Source: Myroides indicus (lineage in GTDB: Bacteria; Bacteroidota; Bacteroidia; Flavobacteriales; Flavobacteriaceae). Taken from it: a DNA stretch of 64,000 nucleotides. Made by a program: the position numbers and the translations under genes. This document shows, piece by piece, positions 1 to 7,664 of this stretch (its first letter is position 1; every line of letters begins with the position of its first letter). The stretch is taken from positions 1 to 64,000 of the forward strand of contig NZ_SOAG01000021.1 in NCBI RefSeq assembly GCF_004364575.1, in the 5' to 3' direction. Under the pieces are notes generated by a model, which was not told the origin of the DNA, searched no databases, and saw only the letters and a program-made list of their open reading frames with translations.

Positions 1-130
1 TTAAAGCAAGACTTATCAATTCCAAATCCTTCAATTTGGGTGTTCGTCTTTGGTAGGGCAATAAATTTTCATTTGATATTTTTCGTAAAACTTCCAAAAT
101 TCTTTCGTAATTTGAACCTAAGTTGTTCAT
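1..130 (-). CDS. IS982-family transposase, N-terminal 43 residues
   Basis: An open frame runs from the ATG at 130 off the left edge without a stop. The translation begins MNNLGSNYERILEVLRKI and continues through LLPYQRRTPKLKDLELISLAL, matching the N-terminal region of IS982-family DDE transposases as I know them. The catalytic core is not in the window, so activity cannot be judged. Only the family resemblance of the first 43 residues supports the call. Confidence 0.6.
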   Translation of the reverse strand, partial: MNNLGSNYERILEVLRKISNENLLPYQRRTPKLKDLELISLAL

Positions 131-218
131 TGTAAATGGTTTTGTAGTTAATTCAATTTACTGATTTTAAATCAAATGAACAACTTTTCTCTTCTTTAAT
201 TCATAATGCACAACGGGT
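1..218 (-). mobile_element. IS982-like insertion sequence, partial (runs off left edge)
   Basis: The stretch holds the 5' end of a transposase gene plus about 88 bases of non-coding end. Reading inward on the minus strand from 218 the end begins ACCCGTTGTGCATTATGAA, an ACCC-type start like those I recall for IS982-family termini. The second end and any target duplication lie outside the window or cannot be confirmed. The element sits directly downstream of the ABC transporter gene and does not interrupt it. The outer boundary at 218 is an estimate. Confidence 0.55.
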
Positions 219-280
219 ATATTATATGTATTTACTCGAAAATTTAAGAGTCTTAGATTTCTTTGCGGTGGAAAATAATT

Positions 281-1969
281 CTAAATCCCCTTTGCTACAG
301 AATCAATAAGTTTTTGGGTATAATTACTTTGCGGATGAGCATATACAGCGTCGGCTTCGCCTTTTTCTTCAATTTTACCTTTGTTCATTACCATAATCTG
401 GTCTGCCATGTATTTGACAACGGTTAAATCGTGTGAAATAAAAATATAGGTAAAGCCTAAATTTTCCTTTAATTCATTCAGCAGGTTAAGCACCTGTGCC
501 TGTACTGAAATATCCAATGCCGAAACCGATTCGTCACAGATAATTAGTTTGGGTTGTACGGCAATGGTCCGCGCAATGCCGATCCGCTGTCGTTGCCCGC
601 CCGAAAATTCGTGCGGATAGCGGTTGTACATTTCAGCATTCAAGCCCACTCTTTCCAAAATTTCCAGTGCTTTTTGTTTGCGTTCCGCTTTATTTTTGTA
701 CAATCGGTGTACTTCCATCGGTTCGACAATGGCTTCACCAATCGTTTTTCGCGGATTTAAAGACGAATAGGGATCCTGAAAAATAATCTGAATGTCTTTT
801 CGCAAGGCGCGAAGCTCTCCCTTTTTTAATTGAGTAATATCTTTTCCTCTGTAAAAAATTTGTCCCGATGTGGCTTTATCCAGCTGCAGAATTACATTGC
901 CTAAAGTTGATTTTCCACATCCGCTTTCCCCTACTAATCCCAGTGTTTCTCCTGCGTAAACATTAAAACTAATATCAGACAAAGCGGTAAATTTACCTTT
1001 GGAAAACAGGGAACTGTTAGTTATATAATCCTTAAATACATGTCTGACTTCCAACAGAGGAGATTGGCTGTAAATGGCATTATGTCGTGTAATCCTTTGA
1101 GTTGGATCTACTATTTCTTCTAAAACTTTCCCTTTTGTAAAATCAGAAATAGTAGGTAATTTTTTTAATCTTACCTCTGTCGATGGTCTCGAAGCGATCA
1201 ATGCTTGCGTATATAGTTCTTTGGGATAATGAAAAACGTCTTTTGCCGTGCCCTGTTCTGCAATATTGCCCTGAAACATTACTATAATCCGATTGGCAAT
1301 AGACGACACCAATTCCAAATCATGTGAAATAAACAGCATTCCCATCCCTGTTTCCTGCTGGAGCTCTTTGAGCAGATCAATAATATCTTTCTGAACGGTA
1401 GCATCCAAAGCCGTTGTAGGTTCGTCGGCAATCAAAAGCAACGGCTTACTGGCAATCGCCATAGCTATCATCACTCTTTGTTTTTGTCCCCCCGAAATCT
1501 GATGCGGATATTTGCTGTAAATACTTCGGGGATCCGGTAATTTTACTTTTTTGAATAACTGAAATACCTCAGCCAAAATCTCCTTTTCTTTTAACTGTGT
1601 ATGCGTTCTTAACATTTCCGCTACTTGCTCACCACACTTCATTGTTGGATTGAGTGCACTCATTGGCTCCTGAAAAATCATAGCCACCTTATTACCTCTT
1701 AAAGCCTGAAAAGATTTTTCGTTAAAATGAGTAATATCCTGTCCGTTGAATTCAATTTTCCCGTGGCTGATTTTAGCAACATTTTCCGGCAAAAGTCCCA
1801 TAATTGCAAGAGATGTCACAGACTTTCCCGAACCTGATTCTCCTACCACGCCTAGAATTTCGTTTTTAAAAATGCTAAACGAACTGTCATGAACAACAGT
1901 ATGCCATTCTTTTTCCTTTTGGAAATCAACCTGTAAATGTTCAATATTAATAAGGGGTAGTTGGGTCAT
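281..1969 (-). CDS. ABC transporter with two fused ATPase domains (peptide/nickel type)
   Basis: Two complete ABC ATPase domains lie in one chain of 562 residues. The first has Walker A GESGSGKS near residue 43, signature ISGGQKQR and Walker B LLIADEPTTALD. The second has GESGCGKST, signature FSGGQRQR and LIICDESVSALD. The arrangement matches the fused DppD/DppF-like or GsiA-type ATPases that energise di/oligopeptide or glutathione importers. No permease or binding-protein gene is adjacent, so the substrate is unknown. An in-frame upstream start at 2002 would add 11 residues. The ATG at 1969 is preferred because MTQLPLINIEHL begins at the first conserved strand. Confidence 0.9.
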   Translation of the reverse strand: MTQLPLINIEHLQVDFQKEKEWHTVVHDSSFSIFKNEILGVVGESGSGKSVTSLAIMGLLPENVAKISHGKIEFNGQDITHFNEKSFQALRGNKVAMIFQEPMSALNPTMKCGEQVAEMLRTHTQLKEKEILAEVFQLFKKVKLPDPRSIYSKYPHQISGGQKQRVMIAMAIASKPLLLIADEPTTALDATVQKDIIDLLKELQQETGMGMLFISHDLELVSSIANRIIVMFQGNIAEQGTAKDVFHYPKELYTQALIASRPSTEVRLKKLPTISDFTKGKVLEEIVDPTQRITRHNAIYSQSPLLEVRHVFKDYITNSSLFSKGKFTALSDISFNVYAGETLGLVGESGCGKSTLGNVILQLDKATSGQIFYRGKDITQLKKGELRALRKDIQIIFQDPYSSLNPRKTIGEAIVEPMEVHRLYKNKAERKQKALEILERVGLNAEMYNRYPHEFSGGQRQRIGIARTIAVQPKLIICDESVSALDISVQAQVLNLLNELKENLGFTYIFISHDLTVVKYMADQIMVMNKGKIEEKGEADAVYAHPQSNYTQKLIDSVAKGI

Positions 1970-2136
1970 AAGCCAATTCTGTACTCGTTGCAATCTATAC
2001 AAAAATAAGATTTTAGACAGAAGTAAAAAGAAAGAGGCTGAAAATAAAAGATAAAGCGGGTAACTAAGACTGCTAATAACCCAAAACTATATTTTAAAAG
2101 TAAAATAGAAATATATTTGAAGATACCTTTTGAAGA

Positions 2137-2193
2137 AGTACAAGGCTAAAAATCAGAATAAATACTATTCACTCTAACTTTTAATCTTGTACT
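2137..2193. repeat. 8-bp inverted repeat in a 200-bp intergenic stretch
   Basis: AGTACAAG at 2137-2144 and CTTGTACT at 2186-2193 are perfect inverted copies separated by 41 bases, in the gap between the OsmC-like gene and the ABC gene. There is no T-run, so it is not a terminator. It could be an operator or chance. No recognised Bac-type promoter with both elements was seen in this gap. Confidence 0.3.
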
Positions 2194-2215
2194 AAACTAA
2201 AATGAATATCCATAA

Positions 2216-2668
2216 TTAAGCTACCTTTACCCGATCGTATTCCTTAACTAAAGTTAATACGGTAGGTGTTTTTTCTTTAAACATACTAAATATAGGACAT
2301 GCCGATTTTATAGCATCCATCCATTCTTTTAACAATACTATCGAAGCCGGTGTAGTTGGTTTTACAATAATATCAACGCGTTTAAACTTTTCTACGCCAT
2401 TTACTTCATCCTGCAAATTAGAATCAAGCTCTCCGCTTACTTCAATCTGAATAGATTTTAAATCCAGTTTAAGCGTAGAACCAAGCAGATTTCCAACAGA
2501 GTGAATACTTCCCGCTAATCTTGCTAATAATAATTCTTCTGAACTGGCATTTACTTCTCTTACCAGTTCTCTTCCATCTTTAACAGTAAAAGAAACGTTA
2601 GCCGTTTTGATGGCAAACTGACGTTCTCTTGCTGAAAACCCCAGAACTTTTACAACTTTTTTTCCCAT
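2216..2668 (-). CDS. OsmC/Ohr-fold protein lacking the first catalytic cysteine
   Basis: The 150-residue chain has the OsmC fold signature: a middle helix region LLLARLAGSIHSVGNLL followed by LDLKSIQIEVSGELD, and a C-terminal KSACPIFSMF motif with Cys124. OsmC/Ohr enzymes reduce organic hydroperoxides with two cysteines. The first normally follows LxG in the central helix. Here that position is Ser54, so the peroxidatic cysteine is absent and only the resolving-type cysteine remains. Peroxidase activity is therefore doubtful. The gene follows a long leader holding two short ORFs and two terminators, which is unusual for a stand-alone stress gene and may be inherited from a larger operon. Confidence 0.75.
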   Translation of the reverse strand: MGKKVVKVLGFSARERQFAIKTANVSFTVKDGRELVREVNASSEELLLARLAGSIHSVGNLLGSTLKLDLKSIQIEVSGELDSNLQDEVNGVEKFKRVDIIVKPTTPASIVLLKEWMDAIKSACPIFSMFKEKTPTVLTLVKEYDRVKVA

Positions 2669-2697
2669 TTTGTTGTTATAATAATAATTGAACGAAT

Positions 2698-2736
2698 AAA
2701 AAAAGTCCTTTTGGTGCTTGTGCTGCCAAAAGGACT
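2698..2736 (-). terminator. Intrinsic terminator just upstream of the OsmC-like gene
   Basis: On the minus strand AGTCCTTTTGG pairs perfectly with CCAAAAGGACT (11 bp) around an 11-base loop and is followed by seven U. It lies 30 bases before the OsmC-like start codon, so transcription into that gene must pass through it. This is the arrangement of a transcription attenuator. Confidence 0.8.
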
Positions 2737-2766
2737 CGTTTGTTTTATATTTTAATACTAAAAAGA

Positions 2767-2871
2767 TTAAAACCTTTCCCTAAGCAACACTATACCGCGC
2801 AAATGTGAAAACCACATCCGTTTACAGATCATTGTATTCATAATTGCGGTATTTAATTTATATTTTTTCAT
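2767..2871 (-). CDS. Candidate leader peptide, 34 residues (leader 2)
   Basis: A short ATG-started frame ends 31 bases before the terminator hairpin that precedes the OsmC-like gene. The peptide begins MKKYKLNTAIMNTMICKRMW and has four Met and one Cys in its first 19 residues. Its size, position and Met/Cys content fit a regulatory leader peptide for sulphur amino acids, though the Met codons are not in a run. The distal GGGAAAGG could pair weakly with the CCTTTT in the 5' arm of the terminator. It is not a known family to me, and coding is inferred from context alone. Confidence 0.4.
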   Translation of the reverse strand: MKKYKLNTAIMNTMICKRMWFSHLRGIVLLRERF

Positions 2872-2908
2872 TTTATCTTTTAAGTGCTATACTCTGTTTA
2901 ATACTCAT

Positions 2909-2939
2909 AAAAAAAGCCCCTGTTTACTTACAGAGGCTT
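2909..2939 (-). terminator. Intrinsic terminator between leader 1 and leader 2
   Basis: On the minus strand AAGCCTCTG pairs with CAGGGGCTT (9 bp with one G-U) and is followed by a run of seven U. The 5' arm CCTCTG is also complementary to CAGAGG at 2983-2988 inside leader ORF 1, so a competing antiterminator helix is possible. Confidence 0.75.
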
Positions 2940-2968
2940 CTATTTATATATTTTATCATCAAATAAAA

Positions 2969-3040
2969 TTATCCAATAGAGACCTCTGCGACATAATGCC
3001 ACATAATAAACTTAATTGAACAACGTTTATTTAAATTCAT
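2969..3040 (-). CDS. Candidate leader peptide, 23 residues (leader 1)
   Basis: A short ATG-started frame begins MNLNKRCSIKFIMWHY and ends about 30 bases before the terminator at 2909-2939. A Bac-type -7 match TAATTTTG sits upstream at 3071-3078, with TTTTG at 3094-3098 (15-base spacer, a little short). The antiterminator sequence CAGAGG is inside this frame, so ribosome position could decide which helix forms. Coding is inferred and there is no homology evidence. Confidence 0.35.
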   Translation of the reverse strand: MNLNKRCSIKFIMWHYVAEVSIG

Positions 3041-3132
3041 TTTTCTTTGTATTTTTAAACTTTTGCACACCAAAATTACAAAAAATGCATTGTCAAAATT
3101 CAGCTTCATTTAGATTTAACCTTTTCTTAACT

Positions 3133-3846
3133 CTACACGGATTTCACTTCACTTTGTTCTAATATAGCTTCTCCTCTAAACCTTAGCAAAACTTGTGCCA
3201 CTGCTACAACATCTTTTTCACAATAAGCAATAATCCGATCAATATTTTTTTCCTGATAATACACTTTTGCTACTTCACTCCCATCAATATCATCTTTTGG
3301 CGAAGGAATTCCTAATATTTTGGTCAGAAGCTTTAATGATGTGTAATGCTTATAATCTCCAAACTTCCACAATTCCATCGTATCTAAATGAGCAACTTCC
3401 CACGGTTTTTTGCCGACTAAATTCAACTTATCGGGTATTTTAACCCCATTTATCAACATTCTTCGGGCAATATAAGGATAATCAAACTCTTTTGTATTAT
3501 GTCCGCATAACAGATGTTGGACTTGGTTAAAATGTGTATTCAACAAATTAGAAAAATCCAGTAAAAGCTGCGGCTCATCGCCCCAAAATGAAGTAGTTCT
3601 AAACTGTCGTTCTCCATTTTTGTAAGCAAAAAAACCTACCGATATACAAACTATTTTTCCAAATTCAGCCCATATTCCGGCTCTCTCATAGTATTCTTCA
3701 GCAGTTTGGTTCTCCTTACGCTGGTAGGCTGTTTTTGCTTCATACAAAGCTTGCATCTCGCTGTCCAATTGTAAAAAATCAGTATGCTCCGGTACAGTTT
3801 CGATGTCCAGAAATAAAATATTTTCCAGCTTGATATTCTCTAACAT
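3133..3846 (-). CDS. Predicted 3'-5' exonuclease, DNA polymerase B-like fold
   Basis: The protein has 237 residues with the three exonuclease motifs of the DnaQ/PolB-like superfamily in order: LFLDIETVPE (Asp14, Glu16), HNTKEFDYPYIARR, and a C-terminal YCEKDVVAVAQ in which Tyr and Asp match the YxxxD motif III. The layout matches the predicted PolB-like 3'-5' exonucleases (PF10108 type) that are widespread in Bacteroidota. It probably degrades or trims single-stranded nucleic acid with two metal ions, but the substrate is unknown. It is 5 bases downstream of the serine hydrolase gene on the same strand and is likely co-transcribed with it. Confidence 0.8.
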   Translation of the reverse strand: MLENIKLENILFLDIETVPEHTDFLQLDSEMQALYEAKTAYQRKENQTAEEYYERAGIWAEFGKIVCISVGFFAYKNGERQFRTTSFWGDEPQLLLDFSNLLNTHFNQVQHLLCGHNTKEFDYPYIARRMLINGVKIPDKLNLVGKKPWEVAHLDTMELWKFGDYKHYTSLKLLTKILGIPSPKDDIDGSEVAKVYYQEKNIDRIIAYCEKDVVAVAQVLLRFRGEAILEQSEVKSV

Positions 3847-3851
3847 TTACC

Positions 3852-5012
3852 TTACTTTTTGCGTTGTTCCAACATTTTATAAGTCTCATCTATATAAACA
3901 TACAAATCGTTGCTGTGCGGATCCGTTTCGGTTTGCAAACCTTTTATATGTCCCAAGCGCACGATAATAACATTATCTTTTGGAGAAACAATAACAAACT
4001 GTCCTAAGTGTCCGCGCATATAAAAGAAATCCTGATCTTTATAATGTTTAAGCCACCAACCATAGCCGTATTCGGGAGATTTCTCAAAACGAGGTTTAAC
4101 CGACAAGGCTACAAATGCACTATCTAGGACTTGTTCTCCCTCCCACTTTCCAAAATCTTTATACAGTTTTCCAAAACGCGCAAAATCGCGAGCATTGGTT
4201 GTAAAGCAGCAAAATCCTTTTTCTATTCCATCTCCCGCATGATCCAATTGCCACAGTGCTGCGTTTTCTGCCCCCATAGGTTTCCAAAAGTATTCGGAAA
4301 CATAATCTGAAACATATTTCCCGGTTGCTTTTTCCAAAACCATCGTTAATAATTCCGTATCACCGCTTTTGTATTCAAATTCTTTTCCTGGTTGTTCGCT
4401 TATCTTTATATTCTGCATAACTTTACGCAAGTCTTTATCAAAATACACTCTTGTCATCACAGAAAAAGGACTGTAATATGCTTCGTCCCAATCCAGCCCT
4501 GATGCCATAGAGGATAAGTCCCCCACAGTAAGCTCATCGCTATATGAACCTTTGAGTTCCGGCAAAAAATCTTTTACTTTTACATCCAGATTTTTTATTT
4601 CTCCCCTCTGTATTGCCTTGCCTAATGCAGCAGAGATAATGCTTTTTGCCATTGAAAAGCCGTTGGATATTTTGTCTTTATTGTATTCGTCAAAATAACT
4701 TTCGTACCACAAACTATCATTTTTAATAATCAAAAAAGCGGTAGTTTGGAGCTCTTTATGAGTTTGCTCTAACTTTTCGGTCGACTTTGTCTGGTTGTAG
4801 TCATTGGCAACTGCCCACGGTTGAGGAGTCCCTTTTTTAATTTCCCGAGTTGGAAAATAGTGATAATCATCTAAAAATGCAGTAGAATGCCCGTTAAAAT
4901 AAACTACTCTTACTGCTCTGAATAAATAATCTACATTAAATATATAAGCCAAAGCAACCAATGCTGCAATACTTACTGCCAACCACTTTACAATTTTTAA
5001 TACTATTTTCAT
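3852..5012 (-). CDS. Membrane-anchored serine hydrolase, class C beta-lactamase family
   Basis: The chain has about 386 residues from the ATG at 5012; another ATG directly precedes it at 5015. It starts with a basic stretch and a hydrophobic helix (KWLAVSIAALVALAYIF), so it is anchored in the inner membrane or exported. The catalytic SxxK is SMAKS (Ser about 120). A YKSG stretch matches the second-motif Tyr and RGHLG matches the third H/KxG motif. The family includes AmpC-like enzymes, D-aminopeptidases and EstB-like esterases, and sequence alone does not decide between them. An in-frame start at 5081 would add a poorly conserved, non-hydrophobic extension ahead of the anchor and overlaps the neighbour's promoter region. 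Confidence 0.85.
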   Translation of the reverse strand: MKIVLKIVKWLAVSIAALVALAYIFNVDYLFRAVRVVYFNGHSTAFLDDYHYFPTREIKKGTPQPWAVANDYNQTKSTEKLEQTHKELQTTAFLIIKNDSLWYESYFDEYNKDKISNGFSMAKSIISAALGKAIQRGEIKNLDVKVKDFLPELKGSYSDELTVGDLSSMASGLDWDEAYYSPFSVMTRVYFDKDLRKVMQNIKISEQPGKEFEYKSGDTELLTMVLEKATGKYVSDYVSEYFWKPMGAENAALWQLDHAGDGIEKGFCCFTTNARDFARFGKLYKDFGKWEGEQVLDSAFVALSVKPRFEKSPEYGYGWWLKHYKDQDFFYMRGHLGQFVIVSPKDNVIIVRLGHIKGLQTETDPHSNDLYVYIDETYKMLEQRKK

Positions 5013-5135
5013 CATTTTTATTTTTTTGGCGGAGTTTGTGTCTAAGATAAGATTTTTAACTGTTTGTTTATATAAAATCAAACAGAAATTTAAATGTTTA
5101 TCTGCTTCCTTTCTCCAATCTGGAAATTATATTTA

Positions 5136-5143
5136 TACCTTTG
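5136..5143 (+). promoter_or_regulatory. Bac-type -7 element before the O-methyltransferase
   Basis: TACCTTTG followed by CCGCAG matches the Bacteroidota -7 consensus TAnnTTTG and lies 27 bases before the chosen ATG. No clear TTG is present at the expected upstream spacing. Confidence 0.5.
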
Positions 5144-5169
5144 CCGCAGTTAAAAAACATAAAACCGTC

Positions 5170-5811
5170 ATGCATTTTATATCTCAGGCACTAGAGGATT
5201 ACGCAGCTTTACATTCCGAAAATGAACCGGAATTACTAGCTCAGCTAGATAAAGAAACTCATCAAAAAGTTTTACAGCCTCGTATGTTAAGCGGGCATTT
5301 TCAAGGTCGTTTTTTGAGTCTTATCTCTAAACTGACCAACCCTAAAAATATTTTGGAAATCGGAACATTTACTGGTTACGCAACTTTATGTTTGGCAGAA
5401 GGACTTCAATCCGATGGCATTTTAGACACTATAGACGTCAATGAAGAATTATACGATTTTCAGCGTAAATACTTTGACAAATCGCTTTACGGTGAACAGA
5501 TCATTCAGCATGTGGGAAGTGCACTGGATATTATCCCCCAATTAGACAAAAGATATGATTTAGTTTTTATAGACGCAGATAAAAAGAATTACATCAACTA
5601 CTTTCAGCTAATCGTCCCAAAGGTGAACAAGGGTGGTATTATTTTGTCTGACAATGTCCTGTGGTCGGGAAAAGTGCTCGAAGAAATAAAGCCCAATGAC
5701 AAAAGTACAATCGAGATTGATCATTATAACAAACTTTTAAAAGAAGATCCGAGAGTAGAAACAGTTTTATTACCTATTCGTGACGGATTGACGATTTCCA
5801 GAGTAAAGTAA
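5170..5811 (+). CDS. Class I SAM-dependent O-methyltransferase
   Basis: The 213-residue protein has the caffeoyl-CoA O-methyltransferase-type fold. SAM motif I is LEIGTFTGYATLCLAEGL, the acidic loop is DTIDVNEE, and LVFIDADKKNY carries the metal-coordinating Asp, followed by ILSDNVLWSGKV. Bacterial members methylate hydroxyl groups of catechol-like or polyketide substrates in the cytoplasm. The physiological substrate is not apparent. The ATG at 5170 is chosen over an in-frame start at 5026 because the extra residues lie in the promoter region and lack family resemblance. The gene is divergent from the serine hydrolase. Confidence 0.88.
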   Translation: MHFISQALEDYAALHSENEPELLAQLDKETHQKVLQPRMLSGHFQGRFLSLISKLTNPKNILEIGTFTGYATLCLAEGLQSDGILDTIDVNEELYDFQRKYFDKSLYGEQIIQHVGSALDIIPQLDKRYDLVFIDADKKNYINYFQLIVPKVNKGGIILSDNVLWSGKVLEEIKPNDKSTIEIDHYNKLLKEDPRVETVLLPIRDGLTISRVK

Positions 5812-5849
5812 ATTGACAATAAAGAGTTTGTACTGTAAAAATTGTTCGA

Positions 5850-6419
5850 TTAGTGTAACTTATCAGCATATTTTGTTTCTATATATTTAAAAAGTATATA
5901 AAACAATGTTCCGCTGAATATTCCAAAACAGTATCCCACTAAAATATCTCCCGGAAAATGCAAAGAGAGATAGATTCTGCTATAAGCAAATACCAAAGGA
6001 AAGATGAATACCAAAAAAGCATATTTGTAATATTTTCGCAATATTAAAAAAAGGAAAAGCATGGTAGCTGTTGAGTTAGATGCATGACCAGAGAAAAAGC
6101 TCAAAGTAGGACTGCATTTTACAACCCGGATTAACTCTTTTATATCCTCCGTATTACATGGTCGCGGTCGGGCAACGCTGTATTTTACCAGATTGGTCAT
6201 CTGATCTGTAAAGGTTATTAGTCCTGCTAAAAATAAAACAATAACCCCGAGTGTTTTTAAAGAAACCTTTTTATATAAACAATATAAAAGCACTAAAAAA
6301 AAGGGAAGCCAGTTGATTTGTTTTGTTATGAATAACCAAAAGGAATCGTAGGAAGAACTGCCAAGCCCGTTAAGGTAAACAAGTAGATTTTTATCCGCCG
6401 CTATTAGTGATTCTAACAT
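5850..6419 (-). CDS. PAP2-family membrane phosphatase
   Basis: The protein has 189 residues with several hydrophobic segments and the three-part acid phosphatase signature: KYSVARPRP (KxxxxxxRP), FFSGHAS (SGH) and SRIYLSLHFPGD (SRxxxxxHxxxD). PAP2 enzymes dephosphorylate undecaprenyl pyrophosphate, phosphatidic acid or phosphatidylglycerophosphate at the outer face of the inner membrane. Its start codon shares one base with the tatA stop (TAATG), so the two genes are translationally coupled. Which lipid phosphate it uses cannot be told from sequence. Confidence 0.9.
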   Translation of the reverse strand: MLESLIAADKNLLVYLNGLGSSSYDSFWLFITKQINWLPFFLVLLYCLYKKVSLKTLGVIVLFLAGLITFTDQMTNLVKYSVARPRPCNTEDIKELIRVVKCSPTLSFFSGHASNSTATMLFLFLILRKYYKYAFLVFIFPLVFAYSRIYLSLHFPGDILVGYCFGIFSGTLFYILFKYIETKYADKLH

Positions 6420-6718
6420 TAGTTTTGTCTTTTTATAGGTCCTGTAATATTTTCTATATCTTCTTTCTGTTTATTTATTTCGGTCTGAATATCTTTTACA
6501 GGATTTATATCCACGTCAAATGCTTCCTGAATGTCTTTTTTAATCCCGGATTCTTCCGCACTTTTATTAATTTCGTGTTTTATATCGTTTGTAGCATTTT
6601 TTACCTGAGCCATAAATTTTCCGAATGCTCTCGCCATTTCGGGAACTTTATCTGAACCGAAAAGCATTAATATTATCAGAATAATAAAAAAAAGCTCTCC
6701 ACCACCAATACCAAACAT
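6419..6718 (-). CDS. tatA: Sec-independent translocase subunit TatA/TatE
   Basis: The 99-residue chain begins MFGIGGGELFFIILIILMLFG, a short periplasmic N-terminus, one hydrophobic helix and the FG hinge. An amphipathic helix (DKVPEMARAFGKFMAQVK) and a charged, disordered C-terminus follow. This is the TatA/TatB architecture. In twin-arginine transport such subunits form the pore or recognition complex with TatC. No tatC lies in the window. TatA and TatB cannot be separated with certainty in Bacteroidota. It is the first gene of a two-gene unit with the PAP2 phosphatase. Confidence 0.88.
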   Translation of the reverse strand: MFGIGGGELFFIILIILMLFGSDKVPEMARAFGKFMAQVKNATNDIKHEINKSAEESGIKKDIQEAFDVDINPVKDIQTEINKQKEDIENITGPIKRQN

Positions 6719-6745
6719 ACTAATCTCATTTATAAGTTATCTCCG

Positions 6746-6753
6746 CAAATTTA
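6746..6753 (-). promoter_or_regulatory. Bac-type -7 element before tatA
   Basis: On the minus strand TAAATTTG followed by CGGAGA matches TAnnTTTG and ends 28 bases upstream of the tatA ATG. No good TTG is seen at the -33 position because the upstream sequence is an A/T run. Confidence 0.4.
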
Positions 6754-6810
6754 CGAAGTTTATTTTTTTTTCTATTAAAAAGCTTCAACGCATTTGTTAA
6801 ATGAAACAAA

Positions 6811-7578
6811 CTAGTCTTTGAGTTCCGATTTGTTTTTCTGAATATCTTTATTCTCAATTAGCTCTATAAAATCTAAGGCAAGCTCTCCTACCCGAGATTC
6901 TATTTTATCTTTGTCAGTAATACTGCTGTGCAAAAGAGCAATCATCTGATCATCTCCTACCAGATAATAAGCAAAGCCTAAAACGTAATCCTGTGGAATA
7001 CTATAATTATTAACCAATTTGCTCTCCGAAACAATGTTTAACAATTTATCCTTACGCATGTCCTGTTTCTCATACACTAATGCTTTTTTCAACATTTTGG
7101 TTCTGCCCGAAATCCAATTTACAATTGCATCAACAGATATAACGATTCCATTCCCTGAAGCTGATGTAGCGGTATACAACCTTCTTTCAGCAGGCGTATA
7201 TCGCTTGGTTCCTTTAGGAATTAACCCCAATGATTCTGATGTAATTTTCGTAATAACAATTTCGTCTAACTGAGTTACCAATTCATTTGTCTCCATAGGA
7301 ATTAAAATCAAATCACGCTTAAAATCTTCCTCATCCAACTGGTATCGATAACCTATAAATAAAGCTCCTGAAAACACCAAAACATCATTTTCTTTAGCTT
7401 TTATTTTAAAATATCCTCCTTTTTCGGTAAGAAGCGCTTCTCCTGTATTGATATTAGATACATAAACTCCTTCCAAGTGCTTTGACCGTGACACTACTTT
7501 TCCGTGTATAGTTTTTCCTTCCTGAGCTTGTACAAAAGAAAAAACAAGCATCAATAAAAAAGTTAAAAAAAATCTCAT
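6811..7578 (-). CDS. Secreted protein with carboxypeptidase-regulatory-like domain (paralog A)
   Basis: The 255-residue protein has an N-terminal signal peptide (MRFFLTFLLMLVFSFVQAQ). A beta-sandwich of the CarboxypepD_reg-like type follows (IHGKVVSRSKHLEGVYVSN, then GYFKIKAKENDVLVFSG) and a less conserved C-terminal half contains ISGRTKMLKKALVYEK. It resembles its upstream neighbour along the whole length, so the two are tandem paralogs. In Bacteroidota the N-terminal domain is often found on TonB receptors or surface proteins. Here no receptor follows, so the role is unknown. Location is probably periplasm or outer surface. Confidence 0.7.
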   Translation of the reverse strand: MRFFLTFLLMLVFSFVQAQEGKTIHGKVVSRSKHLEGVYVSNINTGEALLTEKGGYFKIKAKENDVLVFSGALFIGYRYQLDEEDFKRDLILIPMETNELVTQLDEIVITKITSESLGLIPKGTKRYTPAERRLYTATSASGNGIVISVDAIVNWISGRTKMLKKALVYEKQDMRKDKLLNIVSESKLVNNYSIPQDYVLGFAYYLVGDDQMIALLHSSITDKDKIESRVGELALDFIELIENKDIQKNKSELKD

Positions 7579-7664
7579 CTATCACTTGGTTAATAAGAAG
7601 GGTAAAAATATCTTATTGATTATGATTTAAAAACTTTACAAATGTAAAGTTGTGTTAAAAGAAG

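Noticed and set aside
5026..5169. N-terminal extension of the O-methyltransferase
   Set aside because: It runs through the promoter region and lacks family resemblance; the ATG at 5170 begins the conserved domain.
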